Part shown: one piece after another, positions 18,329 to 29,028 of the stretch
Layout: each line of letters opens with the position of its first letter
Position numbering within the stretch: the stretch's first letter is position 1
DNA from: Halobacteriales archaeon QS_6_64_34
GTDB taxonomy: Archaea > Halobacteriota > Halobacteria > Halobacteriales > Haloarculaceae
Assembly (NCBI GenBank): GCA_003020925.1
Contig: PXRT01000010.1
Span: 1 to 64,000 of the forward strand
DNA length: 64,000 nucleotides
Direction: 5' to 3'
Position numbers and translations under genes: made by a program
Notes under the pieces: generated by a model
Seen by the model: only the letters and a program-made list of their open reading frames with translations
What the model was told of the DNA's origin: nothing
Database searches by the model: none

Positions 18329-19258
18329 ATGACAAAGGTAAGCATTGTCGGTGCGGCCGGAACCGTCGGTGCCGCTGCGGGGTACAACATCGCACTGCGG
18401 GATATCGCCGACGAACTCGTCTTCGTGGACATCCCTGACAAGGAGCCTGACACCATTGGGCAGGCTGCGGACACGAACCACGGCATCGCCTACGACTCGA
18501 ACACCAGGATTCGACAGGGCGACTACGCCGACACCGCCGGCTCCGACGTGGTCGTCATCACCGCCGGTATCCCGCGCCAGCCCGGCCAGACCCGCATCGA
18601 CCTCGCGGGCGACAATGTCCCCATCATGGAGGACATCCAGTCGTCGCTCGACGAGCACAACGACGACTACGTCTCGCTGACCACGTCCAACCCCGTCGAC
18701 CTGCTGAACCGCCACCTCTACGAGGCCGGCGACCGCTCCCGAGAGCAGGTTATCGGCTTTGGCGGCCGGCTGGATTCGGCCCGCTTTCGGTACGTGCTCG
18801 CCGAGCGCTTCGACGCGCCGACGACGAACGTCGAGGCCACCATCCTGGGCGAACACGGCGACGCACAGGTCCCGGTGTTCTCGAAGGTCCGCGTCGACGG
18901 CCGGGACCCCGACTTTACCGCCGACGAGCGCGAGGAGATCCTGGGCGACCTCCAGGAGTCCGCGATGGACGTCATCGAGCGCAAGGGCGCGACCGAGTGG
19001 GGGCCGGCCCGGGGCGTCGCCCACATGGTCGAGGCCGTCCTTCGTGACACCGGCGCGGTGTTCCCGGCGTCGGTGAAACTCGACGGGGAGTTCGGCCACG
19101 AGGACACCGCTTTCGGCGTCCCGGTCCGGCTTGGGACCAACGGCGTTGAGGGGATAATCGAGTGGGACCTCGCCGACTACGAGCAGGAGCTGATGACCGA
19201 GGCCGCCGAGAAGTTAGAAGAGCAGTACGGGAAAATCGACGGAGCGGCCTACTCCTGA
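18329..19258 (+). CDS. mdh: Malate dehydrogenase (LDH-like, tetrameric)
   Basis: Interconverts malate and oxaloacetate in the citric acid cycle. The 309 residues start [20 protein letters not shown] with the NAD-binding GxxGxxG. The segments [17 protein letters not shown] (substrate loop), [21 protein letters not shown] and [14 protein letters not shown] (catalytic His) are all intact. From memory it is very close to the well-studied Haloarcula marismortui enzyme, with the same acidic surface, which supports a Haloarcula-like host. The gene is preceded by a short spacer with a GTTTACC element and is followed by the convergent oapC gene, overlapping by 10 nt. Confidence 0.96.
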   Translation: MTKVSIVGAAGTVGAAAGYNIALRDIADELVFVDIPDKEPDTIGQAADTNHGIAYDSNTRIRQGDYADTAGSDVVVITAGIPRQPGQTRIDLAGDNVPIMEDIQSSLDEHNDDYVSLTTSNPVDLLNRHLYEAGDRSREQVIGFGGRLDSARFRYVLAERFDAPTTNVEATILGEHGDAQVPVFSKVRVDGRDPDFTADEREEILGDLQESAMDVIERKGATEWGPARGVAHMVEAVLRDTGAVFPASVKLDGEFGHEDTAFGVPVRLGTNGVEGIIEWDLADYEQELMTEAAEKLEEQYGKIDGAAYS

Positions 19259-19884
19259 ATCGGCTCGGGGACCTGGATGGAGTAGCGGCCGTCTTCCTGC
19301 AGCGCGACGATGTACTCCTCGCGGTCGTACAGCTCCATCAGGTTCAGCTCGTACTGCCCCGGAGCGAGGACCTTGACCGACTCGAACTGCGAGTTGAGTT
19401 CCTCGCGCAGTTCCTGGAGGTCCGGCCGGTCCTGCGTATCGTCGGCCGGCGGTTCGACTGACGGCGCCGAGTCGGCGGCGGGCGGGTCGAACTGATGGTC
19501 GCCCTCGGGGGCGTGGTCCGGCAGTTCGTCCGGTGAGACGACGTCGCCGCGAGCGCTCGCCTGGGCGGCGTCTTCGGCATCGGTCGACCCCGCGTTGACA
19601 GTGCCCGAGGCGTCGCCAGTATCGGCCGGCTCGGCACCGGCCGGTGGCTCGTCGCTCCCGACGATGTCCCGGACCGTCGCCGCCGTTTTGCCGACCGTCT
19701 TCGCGACGGTACTGTTTCCGCCCGGCGGTTCGGGTGGCTCCGGCGGCTCCTCCGACGGGGGCGAGCTATCGGCCCCCTCCGGCCGGAACTGGAACTTGTT
19801 GCCGCCGCAGTTCGGACAGCCCGACAGCATCTCCTGGGAGCCATCCTCGAACCCGCGGCCGCAGTTCGTACACTGATGTGGCAT
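19249..19884 (-). CDS. oapC: Origin-associated zinc-ribbon protein OapC
   Basis: A 211-residue protein with an N-terminal zinc ribbon (CTNCGRGF and [11 protein letters not shown], residues 4-33), a long acidic, Pro/Asp/Ser-rich disordered middle, and a conserved C-terminal domain ([20 protein letters not shown]). This is the architecture of the haloarchaeal OapC family, named because oapA-oapB-oapC lie beside the orc1-associated origin in Haloferax and relatives. It directly follows oapB (start of oapC 1 nt into oapB's stop). The role in replication is not known in detail. Confidence 0.85.
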   Translation of the reverse strand: MPHQCTNCGRGFEDGSQEMLSGCPNCGGNKFQFRPEGADSSPPSEEPPEPPEPPGGNSTVAKTVGKTAATVRDIVGSDEPPAGAEPADTGDASGTVNAGSTDAEDAAQASARGDVVSPDELPDHAPEGDHQFDPPAADSAPSVEPPADDTQDRPDLQELREELNSQFESVKVLAPGQYELNLMELYDREEYIVALQEDGRYSIQVPEPIQE

Positions 19885-20267
19885 TATTTCCGTGAGACGA
19901 GCGCGCTGATGAGGTTCTTGTCCTTGTGGAGGGTCTCAATCTGGTTGGCCGGACCGATGACGGTGAGTTTCTTGGTCGACTCCGTGCCCATGATGCGGTC
20001 GAGCAGGCTCGCGTCGGCGGCCTCCGATTTGGGGTAGGTCTCGATTTCGATGCCGTTGAACTCGTCGGGGCTTATCTCGGTCATGGTGACCTCGATGAGT
20101 CGCGACTCCTCGTCGGGCGAGAGGCCCTCTTCGAGGATGACGATGTTCCCATCGCGGACGCCGTCGAGGATGAGCCGAATCTTCTCCATGGACGTGAGCC
20201 CGTCCATGCGCTCCCCGCTGATGAGGTCAATCTGGACGCCGTCGTCCGGGTCTTTCACTTCAGCCAT
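19884..20267 (-). CDS. oapB: DUF2073 origin-associated protein OapB
   Basis: A 127-residue protein beginning MAEVKDPDDGVQIDLISGER, with EKIRLILDGVRDGNIVILEEG and the C-terminal MGTESTKKLTVIGPANQIET typical of DUF2073. Family members occur only in archaea beside an Era-like GTPase; in haloarchaea the pair lies next to the chromosomal origin. Work on the Thermococcus homologue describes an RNA-binding protein, so a ribosome or RNA link is possible. It sits 4 nt downstream of oapA and overlaps oapC by one nucleotide, giving a tight three-gene operon. Confidence 0.9.
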   Translation of the reverse strand: MAEVKDPDDGVQIDLISGERMDGLTSMEKIRLILDGVRDGNIVILEEGLSPDEESRLIEVTMTEISPDEFNGIEIETYPKSEAADASLLDRIMGTESTKKLTVIGPANQIETLHKDKNLISALVSRK

Positions 20268-20271
20268 TGTA

Positions 20272-20913
20272 TCACCCGAAGTACTCCGCTATCTTGTCGT
20301 AGACCTCGTCCATGTTGTCCCCTTCCAGGGCCGACAGCGGGATGGTCTCGTGCTGTGGGTAGGCGTTGCGGATGCGCTGGACCGACGAGTCCTCTAGGTC
20401 TATCTTGTTCGCGAGAATCAGGACCGGGAGGTCCTGGCTCTCGATGATACCGATGAGCATCGTGTTGACCTGGGTGAAGGGGTCCGTCGAGGAGTCTAAG
20501 ACGTAGATGACGCCGTCGACGTCCTCGCGGAGCCAGTGCATCGCTTCGGCGACGCCTTCGGTGGCCTCGCGGGAGCGACGCACCGCGTCGTCTTTCTCCA
20601 TGTCGTGTTCGAGGAACTCGGTGTAGTCGACTTTCGTCGTCACGCCGGGCGTGTCGACGATGTCGATTGTCACCTTCTTGCCGTCGCGCTCGATTTCGAC
20701 GTTTTCCTTCCGGCGGGCCCGCCGCGTCTCGTGGGGCACGTGACTCTCCGGGCCGACGGCGTCGCCGGTCCAGTCGCGTGCGATACGGTTCGCGAGGGTC
20801 GTCTTGCCCGCGTTGGGCGGTCCGTAGATGCCGATGCGCTTTGGGTCTTCCTCCGAGAACAGCGACGCCGCCGCCCTCGAGATGCTGTCTTTGAGATTTG
20901 TGAGCAGTCCCAT
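20272..20913 (-). CDS. oapA: Era-like GTP-binding protein OapA
   Basis: A 213-residue small GTPase. Walker A is GPPNAGKTTLAN (residues 31-42), G3 is DTPG in IVDTPGVTTKVDY, G4 is NKID in LILANKIDLEDSS, and a final SALEGDN supplies G5. The N-terminus MGLLTNLKDSISRAAASLFS is an amphipathic helix that might touch a membrane. First gene of the oapA-oapB-oapC operon, transcribed away from the origin region. The conserved linkage with Orc1 and the origin suggests coupling of GTP state to replication or ribosome assembly, but this is inference from position. Confidence 0.9.
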   Translation of the reverse strand: MGLLTNLKDSISRAAASLFSEEDPKRIGIYGPPNAGKTTLANRIARDWTGDAVGPESHVPHETRRARRKENVEIERDGKKVTIDIVDTPGVTTKVDYTEFLEHDMEKDDAVRRSREATEGVAEAMHWLREDVDGVIYVLDSSTDPFTQVNTMLIGIIESQDLPVLILANKIDLEDSSVQRIRNAYPQHETIPLSALEGDNMDEVYDKIAEYFG

Positions 20914-20990
20914 CCTATCCTCCCGCCGCCCGGACGTGCCGGTATGGCGGCTTCTACCACCAAGAGATGCGGGAATTCACTTAAGACTAC

Positions 20991-21015
20991 GTCAGACAAA
21001 TAAAATAAATCTGAC
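20991..21015. repeat. AT-rich inverted repeat near oapA
   Basis: GTCAGA ... TCTGAC arms enclose AAATAAAATAAA. It lies about 80 bp upstream of oapA and 40 bp left of the first ORB. It may be a secondary unwinding site or an operator for oapA. Confidence 0.5.
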
Positions 21016-21052
21016 ATTATTGTTGCGGAACGTCGGCGGCGCGGTTGAACGG

Positions 21053-21083
21053 TTGTTCCAGACGAAACAGGGGGGTGAGCTGG
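21053..21083 (+). promoter_or_regulatory. ORB-like origin recognition box 1
   Basis: The core GTTCCAGACGAAACAGGGGG, followed by GTGAGCTGG, matches the haloarchaeal ORB plan (TTCCA, GAAAC, G-run) with two or three differences. Orientation is forward, G-run to the right. A predicted binding site for Orc1/Cdc6. Confidence 0.75.
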
Positions 21084-21270
21084 TACGTTACTGGTAGCGA
21101 CGCTGTAGCGAGAACGGATGCATCGGTCCGGACTGTGACGAAACCGGTCCCATCGGGCCGACCCGTCTGGACTACGACAAGGCGAACAGACAGGCCGGAG
21201 GAAACGGGGAGTCCCGGCGAGTCAACTGTCCGAGGGAAGCGTATCCGAATCGAGCGGGCGTGACTGGAAG

Positions 21271-21298
21271 CCCCCCACCCCTTCGTTTCAGGTGGAAC
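21271..21298 (-). promoter_or_regulatory. ORB origin recognition box 2 (inverted)
   Basis: Read on the minus strand it is GTTCCACCTGAAACGAAGGG followed by more G residues, the best ORB match in the window. The TTCCA end faces the AT-rich centre at 21400-21500. Confidence 0.9.
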
Positions 21299-21399
21299 GG
21301 GGAAACGGCCCGGGACCGCCCCGACGCGACGACCGTTCGAGAGGTGAACGAACAGGAGTGGTCGCGAGCCAAACTAGGGATTATGGGACGGAAACTCTC

Positions 21400-21500
21400 T
21401 CTAGGAACAGTCTAGCCATGGAGAAGCTAGTAGAGTTTTCTTTTCTTTCTAGTACGGGTTCGGTTGTACAGTATAGGATATAAACCTTTTCTTGACTAGC
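21400..21500. other. Putative DNA unwinding element
   Basis: An AT-rich stretch in a GC-rich region, with long T/C runs (TTTTCTTTTCTTTC near 21436-21449) and GTATAGGATATAAACC near 21470. It is centred between the inverted ORBs at 21271-21298 and 21545-21575. Confidence 0.75.
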
Positions 21501-21544
21501 TGGAAACTCCAGACCGCTCTGACCCCCACCCACCCTTCTTGGCC

Positions 21545-21575
21545 GTTCCACCCGAAACGAAGGGGTTGGGGGGTT
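21545..21575 (+). promoter_or_regulatory. ORB origin recognition box 3
   Basis: GTTCCACCCGAAACGAAGGG followed by GTTGGGGGG, differing from box 2 by one core base. It points away from the AT-rich centre, mirroring box 2. Confidence 0.9.
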
Positions 21576-21837
21576 CAGTCGACATCGTGGTACCAGCTCA
21601 CACGGAGTCGACGGAAACACCGGTCTCTCTTCCCTATCGCTACTGACAGTGCGGATCGCCACTCACGCTCGCCCGCTCCTCGCTCACACTGTAGCGCTGT
21701 CCCGCGCAGTTCGAGCCGAAACACACCGGTACACGGAATCTGTCTGTCGGTACTACTCCGACTCATGCACCACACAGAGCTACTATGGCGGGTGAGGGAC
21801 CCTCGCTTCCCCTCCAACTGTGACGCCCGTTCGACCG

Positions 21838-21851
21838 AAATATTTAATATC
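21838..21851 (+). promoter_or_regulatory. Putative TATA element upstream of orc1
   Basis: AAATATTTAATATC is the strongest TATA-like sequence before orc1. Start of transcription would be near 21865-21870, leaving a leader of about 130 nt that contains a perfect palindrome ACGCACCGGTGCGT (21884-21897) and the ORB-like box near the ATG. Confidence 0.5.
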
Positions 21852-21962
21852 TATTCAGCCACGGGTTCATGTAGTTCAACTGGACGCACCGGTGCGTGTG
21901 GAAACTCCGCCAGAGGACTCGAAACACGCTCCTCACGTCCCAGCTAGTGGTTCGCAGACGGT

Positions 21963-21986
21963 ACTCCACCTGAAATAGTGGGGTCA
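21963..21986 (+). promoter_or_regulatory. Degenerate ORB-like box just before orc1
   Basis: ACTCCACCTGAAATAGTGGG keeps CTCCACCTGAAA and the G-run of ORBs but has a changed middle. It ends 12 bp before the orc1 ATG, a position suited to autoregulation by Orc1. Confidence 0.55.
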
Positions 21987-21998
21987 CGGTTTCACAGA

Positions 21999-23543
21999 AT
22001 GACTGACACAAACGACGACCCGGAGGCGGCTATCAACCCGGACGAGGACGCCGGTGACGCGACAGCGCTCGGTTCGACGGACGACCGTTCCGCGCCGGAC
22101 CTGGACGACGTCGTTCTCGACAATCTCGATACGGGCACGGGCGACGGCTCCGACGAGGCCTCCCGCGGCCTGTTCGACGACCTCCTCGAGGGCGAGCCCA
22201 TCTTCGAGAACAAGGAGGTGCTGCGACCGTCCTACACGCCCCACAAACTCCCCCACCGTGAAGAGCAGATAAACAACATGGCGACCATCCTCGTCACTGC
22301 CCTTCGCGGGGACACGCCGTCGAACATCCTCATCTACGGGAAGACGGGGACCGGCAAGACAGCGAGCGCGAAGTTCGTCAGCGAGGAACTGGAGACCACG
22401 TCCCAGAAATACGAGGTCCCTTGCGAGGTCGAATACATCAACTGCGAGGTGACCGACACCCAGTACCGCGTCCTGGCCCAGCTCGCGAACAAGTTCATCA
22501 ACAAGAACCTCGAGGTCATCGACGAGCGCATCGACGAACTAGAGGCGCTCCGGTCCCGCGCACGCGAGGACCCGGCCGAACTCGCCGACAGCGACCACGA
22601 CTCACTGGAGGCTCTCGGGGCGAAACTGGACGAACTCGCCGAGGACAGAGACGAGTTCGAGGAGGTCCCCATGACCGGGTGGCCGACCGACCGCGTCTAC
22701 AGCTCCTTTTTCGACGCCGTCGACTACCACGAGCGCGTCGTCGTCATCATGCTCGACGAAATCGACAAGCTCGTCGAGAAGTCGGGCGACGATACCCTCT
22801 ATAACCTCTCCCGGATGAACTCCGAGCTGGAGAACTCCCGGGTCTCCATCATGGGTATCTCGAACGACCTGAAATTCACCGACTTCCTGGACCCGCGGGT
22901 CAAGTCCAGCCTCGGCGAGGAGGAAATCGTCTTCCCGCCCTACGACGCCAACCAGCTCCGTGACATCCTCCAGGCCAGGGCCGACGTGGCGTTCAAGAGC
23001 GACGCGCTCACCGACGACGTCATCCCGCTGTGTGCGGCCTTTGCCGCACAGGAACACGGGGACGCCCGGCGGGCACTCGACCTCCTCAGAACCGCCGGCG
23101 AACTCGCCGAGCGCGACCAGATTGACGACGTCGAGGAGGACCACGTCCGACAGGCCCAGGAGAAAATCGAACTGGACCGCGTCGTCGAGGTGGTCCGTAC
23201 CCTCCCGACGCAGTCGAAAATCGTCCTCTTCGCTATCATCCTGCTGGAAAAGAACGGCGTCCACAACATCAACACCGGCGAGGTGTTCAACATCTACAAG
23301 AACCTCTGTGCGGAGATAGACGCCGACGTGCTCACTCAGCGGCGGGTGACTGACCTCATCTCCGAACTCGACATGCTGGGTATCGTCAACGCCGTCGTCG
23401 TCTCGAAGGGCCGCTACGGCCGCACCAAGGAAATCTCGCTATCGGTTCCGACAGAAGAGACCGAAGCTGTCCTCCTCTCGGATTCCCGACTCGGCGATAT
23501 CGACGACGTGCAGCCGTTCGTCCAGGCCCGCTTCGACAACTGA
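21999..23543 (+). CDS. orc1: Orc1/Cdc6 replication initiator
   Basis: A 514-residue AAA+ initiator that binds ORBs and loads the MCM helicase. After an acidic disordered N-terminus, LRPSYTPHKLPHREEQI leads into Walker A YGKTGTGKTAS (about residues 113-123) and Walker B IMLDEIDKL (D253-E254). Sensor 1 (IMGISNDLKF) and the sensor 2 region follow. The C-terminal winged helix (LPTQSKIVLFAIILLEKNGV... VSKGRYGRTKEISL) binds DNA. An insertion of about 50 acidic residues between the Walker motifs is common in haloarchaeal Orc1. The ATG at 21999 is chosen because the preceding codons belong to the ORB-like leader. Confidence 0.96.
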   Translation: MTDTNDDPEAAINPDEDAGDATALGSTDDRSAPDLDDVVLDNLDTGTGDGSDEASRGLFDDLLEGEPIFENKEVLRPSYTPHKLPHREEQINNMATILVTALRGDTPSNILIYGKTGTGKTASAKFVSEELETTSQKYEVPCEVEYINCEVTDTQYRVLAQLANKFINKNLEVIDERIDELEALRSRAREDPAELADSDHDSLEALGAKLDELAEDRDEFEEVPMTGWPTDRVYSSFFDAVDYHERVVVIMLDEIDKLVEKSGDDTLYNLSRMNSELENSRVSIMGISNDLKFTDFLDPRVKSSLGEEEIVFPPYDANQLRDILQARADVAFKSDALTDDVIPLCAAFAAQEHGDARRALDLLRTAGELAERDQIDDVEEDHVRQAQEKIELDRVVEVVRTLPTQSKIVLFAIILLEKNGVHNINTGEVFNIYKNLCAEIDADVLTQRRVTDLISELDMLGIVNAVVVSKGRYGRTKEISLSVPTEETEAVLLSDSRLGDIDDVQPFVQARFDN

Positions 23544-23562
23544 TAGCCGGCCCGGTACGACC

Positions 23563-24210
23563 CTAGCCGGCCGTCACGACGGTCGGCCGCGTGGCCCGAT
23601 TCCATCCGAGTCGAATTTCGCCAAGCAACGGAACCCGGTACTCTGCGGTCCCGATGACCCACTCCGGTTTGACCGGTTCGCTGATGGACGAGTTTCCGAC
23701 CTGGTCGTACTGGTTGTTGTTGTCCCCTTTCGTGATGAACCCGCCGCCGTCGTCGGTCGGGCAGTTGGCCAGTTCCTCGCAGTTGTCGGCGTCGCCGACG
23801 TACTCCGGGTCGGCTCGGCTGTACCAGTTCGTGCCGTTCTCGACGTAGAACATCGCCCGGTGGATGATTGGGGTCCGCCTGTCGTTCCCGTTGGGTTGGA
23901 AGACGATGACATCGCCGGGCTGCTGGAACTTGGTGTAGCCGTCGGCGGCCTGTGCGGTCACGACGCCTGCTTCGTCGTTCGCCCCCGCGAAGCGCTCTTC
24001 TTCCATGACGAACACGAGGTCGCCCTTCTCGATGTGTGGGTCCATACTCGCACTCTCGATGGCTACGAGGGGCGGCCAGACGCCACTGACGGTAAAGAGT
24101 AACAGACCTACGAGGATGACGGCGCCGGCGCTTCCGATGATGTCCATCCCGTACTGGACGACCCGTGGTGGCTCGTCGTCACTCGACGACGGCCCGTCGT
24201 CACCGGACAT
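23563..24210 (-). CDS. sec11: Signal peptidase I (archaeal Sec11 type)
   Basis: A 215-residue membrane protease that removes Sec signal peptides. After an acidic start (MSGDDGPSSSDDEPP) there is one clear transmembrane helix (IIGSAGAVILVGLLLFTVSG). The catalytic Ser lies in IESASMDPHIEKGDLV, the His replacing bacterial Lys is in TPIIHRAMFYV, and the Asp is in GFITKGDNNNQYDQ. A conserved haloarchaeal insertion (NCEELANCPTDDGG) is present. It sits between orc1 and polB, an arrangement often seen beside the haloarchaeal origin. The start is the Met of MSGDDG. Confidence 0.92.
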   Translation of the reverse strand: MSGDDGPSSSDDEPPRVVQYGMDIIGSAGAVILVGLLLFTVSGVWPPLVAIESASMDPHIEKGDLVFVMEEERFAGANDEAGVVTAQAADGYTKFQQPGDVIVFQPNGNDRRTPIIHRAMFYVENGTNWYSRADPEYVGDADNCEELANCPTDDGGGFITKGDNNNQYDQVGNSSISEPVKPEWVIGTAEYRVPLLGEIRLGWNRATRPTVVTAG

Positions 24211-24306
24211 TCGTACTACGACTACCGGGAGCCGAGCAATCAACGTTCCGTTGTCGTACGCCGGAAGTCCGCTAGCCTTTTGCTGACCGGCGCGCTGAGA
24301 GGTAGT

Positions 24307-26591
<2,285 letters not shown>

Positions 26592-26664
26592 TGCGAACGC
26601 TCAGGTGGCAGAAATTGGCCGATGACCAACCTACTTGCACCTGTCCAGCGTAGCGGGGGATAGT

Positions 26665-27342
26665 ATGCTTCCACCGGACCCGGGGCCCATCGGGGAAACG
26701 CCCGCCTTACTGGTTATTGACCCGCAACGGGACTTCCTCAGCCCAGACGGAGCGGTGTACTGCCCGTCGTCGTCAGTCGCGTCGACCGAACGTGTCGTCG
26801 AGAACATCCGCACGCTGGTTGCTGCGGCCCGGGCTGCCGATGTGCCCGTCATCTGGACCAAAGAGTCCCACCGCCCGGACTACGCCGACTACGGAGCGGA
26901 GTTGCTCTCTGTCGAACAGGACCACACGATTGCCGGGACTGACGGCGAGAAATTCCTCGAAACACTCGACGTGGCCGAGTCAGAGTTACTGCCGGCGGAG
27001 TATCTCGTTCGAAAGCGTCGGTACAACTGTTTTCATAACACCGACCTCGCACATCTGCTGTCGACATTCGACGTTGATACGCTGCTGATTGCGGGTGTCA
27101 CGACGAACGTCTGTGTCCATTACACAGCTCAGGGCGCACACGAGCGTGATTTCGTCTTTCGCGTCGTCGAGGAGTGTACGGCAGGCACCAGTCAGCAGTT
27201 GCACGACGCCGCTCTGGAGATGACCGAGTACCTCCAGCCCGGCGGTGTCCAGCCGCTGGGTGCCGTCGAGGCCGAACTTGCGGAGTATGAGGGCAACGAG
27301 ATCGTCAGCCGTGTCAAATCGACGGGCAGCGTGACCACGTAA
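26665..27342 (+). CDS. Isochorismatase-family cysteine hydrolase
   Basis: A 225-residue hydrolase with the family triad visible: Asp19 (LLVIDPQRDF), Lys117 (YLVRKRRYNCF) and Cys150 (AGVTTNVCVHYTAQGA). Relatives cleave amide or carbamoyl bonds (biuret, N-carbamoylsarcosine, nicotinamide, ureidoacrylate) as well as isochorismate. The nearby ureohydrolase, amidase and polyamine-type importer make an amide or ureido substrate more likely than isochorismate (inference). It converges on the MBL hydrolase gene with an 8-bp gap. The start MLPPDPGPIG lies just downstream of palindrome P1. Confidence 0.9.
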   Translation: MLPPDPGPIGETPALLVIDPQRDFLSPDGAVYCPSSSVASTERVVENIRTLVAAARAADVPVIWTKESHRPDYADYGAELLSVEQDHTIAGTDGEKFLETLDVAESELLPAEYLVRKRRYNCFHNTDLAHLLSTFDVDTLLIAGVTTNVCVHYTAQGAHERDFVFRVVEECTAGTSQQLHDAALEMTEYLQPGGVQPLGAVEAELAEYEGNEIVSRVKSTGSVTT

Positions 27343-27350
27343 TCGGCCGC

Positions 27351-28007
27351 TCACTCGTCCCACGATCCCTTGTTGGGGAAATCGAGGAATACGTCGAGCT
27401 TCTCCCCGGCGTTCTCGAAGACGGACGATCCGTGAAACACGAGTCCGACGTCGAACTCGTAGGCCTGCAGTCGCTCCGCGTTGCGCTCAGCGGCGACGAG
27501 ATCGTCCGAGTAGATGCCCTCAACCAGCACGAAGTAGCCCGGGGGGAGGCCGCGCCAGTCCGCGCCGATCATCGCGTCGCCCATCACCGCTATCGGCCGG
27601 TCGGACGCGACGAGCGCGTAGTTATCGGCGCAGTGGCCGGGCACGTGGACGGCGGTGAACGGGCCGACTGTCGCTTCGTGGTCGTAGCGGATATCTGGGT
27701 CGTGGACCGTGTCGAGCGTCGACTGAGCCGGCACGTACGTCTCGGGTGCGTACCGGTCGACGACAGCATCGAAGCCACCGACGTGGTCGTGGTCGGCGTG
27801 GGTGATGACCAGCCGCTCGGGCGGGGTTCCGAGCGTCTGAAGACGGGTCAGCAACGTCTCAGTCGTCGTCGCAAGGCCACAGTCGACTAGCGTCGGTACG
27901 TCCCAGTCGAACAGGAAAGCCCGGTACCGGGCTGGATCCCGCGCCAAGGTGAGGTCGTAGACGCCGTCGGCCACCTCGGTAATCGGGGCAGTAGTATCGG
28001 GAGACAT
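27351..28007 (-). CDS. MBL-fold metal-dependent hydrolase
   Basis: A 218-residue metallo-beta-lactamase fold protein. The metal motif is VITHADHDHVGG (H70, D72, D74, H75), followed by VPGHCADNYAL, GDAMIGADW and a final FHGSSV histidine. The HxDxDH form is a known variant of HxHxDH. Last gene of the six-gene minus-strand operon; its ATG overlaps the ureohydrolase stop (TAATG). It probably hydrolyses a product of that enzyme or of the imported substrate, for instance a lactone, thioester or lactam, but the sequence does not say which. Confidence 0.88.
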   Translation of the reverse strand: MSPDTTAPITEVADGVYDLTLARDPARYRAFLFDWDVPTLVDCGLATTTETLLTRLQTLGTPPERLVITHADHDHVGGFDAVVDRYAPETYVPAQSTLDTVHDPDIRYDHEATVGPFTAVHVPGHCADNYALVASDRPIAVMGDAMIGADWRGLPPGYFVLVEGIYSDDLVAAERNAERLQAYEFDVGLVFHGSSVFENAGEKLDVFLDFPNKGSWDE

Positions 28008-28990
28008 TAGCAGAACCGACTCTCGATGAAGCGAGCGATAGCCATCGACCCGAGCATCTGGGTCGTGTCCGTGGGATCAAGCCGGGGGGCCACCTCCATC
28101 AGGTCCATCGCGCCGATAGCAGAACAGCGCCCCAGCGCGTCCATCGCCGTCAGTAGGTCGGTGCTGGTGAGCCCGCCGGGCTCGGGGGTTCCCGTACCGG
28201 GAGCGAACGACGGGTCGACCACGTCAATGTCGACAGTGAGGTAGACGTGGTCCGTGCCGGTTGTGGCGTGGTCGATGGCCTCCTCGATGCAGGTCCGGAT
28301 GCCGTTCTCACGGACGTCGCGTGCGTAGTTGACGTCAAGTCCCGTCTCCGTGACCAGATCGGGAAAGCCCGCCCGTTCATAGGCGCGGATACCGACCATC
28401 GCGTGGTTCTCGTAGCCGCCCTGTGGCAGGTCGTCGATACGGGCCATCGGCGAGCCATGCCAGTGGGGGCCGTACAGCGTCTCGTCGTCCATCGTATCTG
28501 AGTGGGCATCGAGATGGATGAGCCCGACATCCCCCTCGACGCTGTTGGCAAAGCCGGCAAACGAAGGGTAGGTGATGTAGTGGTCCCCGCCGAGGACGAC
28601 GGGAAACGCTGACTCGGCGACCGACTGCACGTAGGCGGCCACTTGATCGCGGGTCCGCTCGACATCGTTGGGGACAGTCGGTGCGTCACCGCAGTCCCGG
28701 ATGACGAGATCGTTGTAGTTGATGTGCTGGTCTGTGTCGACGTTGTACGTGCCACCGGACTGGCCCCCGAAGTGATCTTGCCAGGCGCTGGCAGCGCGGA
28801 GCGCCGACGGCCCGTAGCGAGTGCCGGGCCGACGCGAAACGGCCCCGTCGAACGGCACTCCAATGACGCCGATATGGGTGTTTGCTGGGAGCTGTTCGGG
28901 GTCGGCGATGTCGGCACCGAGGAAGGTGTTGATACCGCCGAACGCGGTCTCTGGAAGTCGACTCTGCGGTTTGGTAATATCGTTTGGCAT
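28007..28990 (-). CDS. Ureohydrolase (agmatinase/guanidino-acid amidinohydrolase family)
   Basis: A 327-residue arginase-fold enzyme that releases urea from a guanidino compound. All binuclear metal ligands are present: H137 (VVLGGDHYIT), D161/H163/D165 (HLDAHSDTMDD) and D254/D256 (LTVDIDVVDPSFAPG). The GTGTPEPGG signature follows. Family members include agmatinase, guanidinobutyrase, guanidinopropionase and guanidine hydrolase; I cannot choose among them by eye. It lies 38 nt after the second permease gene and overlaps the MBL gene, so it is co-transcribed with an importer and probably acts on the imported substrate. Confidence 0.92.
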   Translation of the reverse strand: MPNDITKPQSRLPETAFGGINTFLGADIADPEQLPANTHIGVIGVPFDGAVSRRPGTRYGPSALRAASAWQDHFGGQSGGTYNVDTDQHINYNDLVIRDCGDAPTVPNDVERTRDQVAAYVQSVAESAFPVVLGGDHYITYPSFAGFANSVEGDVGLIHLDAHSDTMDDETLYGPHWHGSPMARIDDLPQGGYENHAMVGIRAYERAGFPDLVTETGLDVNYARDVRENGIRTCIEEAIDHATTGTDHVYLTVDIDVVDPSFAPGTGTPEPGGLTSTDLLTAMDALGRCSAIGAMDLMEVAPRLDPTDTTQMLGSMAIARFIESRFC

Positions 28991-29028
28991 TGTCGGATTA
29001 CGTTCGTTGTTACCGGGACAGCGACGGG

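Larger units (their letters stand above)
20914..21998. other. Chromosomal replication origin region (oriC1 type)
   Basis: About 1.1 kb without a convincing protein lies between oapA and orc1. It holds at least three ORB-like repeats (21053-21083, 21271-21298 inverted, 21545-21575) and a weaker one just before orc1 (21963-21986). The two best ORBs face each other across an AT-rich stretch (about 21400-21500, T-rich runs and GGATATAAACC), the usual plan of a haloarchaeal origin with its unwinding element. A second AT-rich spot with inverted arms GTCAGA/TCTGAC is at 20991-21015. Frames in the region are short and unlike haloarchaeal proteins. Confidence 0.9.

Noticed and set aside
21492-21947. 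Possible protein in the origin region
   Set aside because: Ser/Arg-rich with no family pattern and it runs over ORB box 3 and the orc1 promoter.
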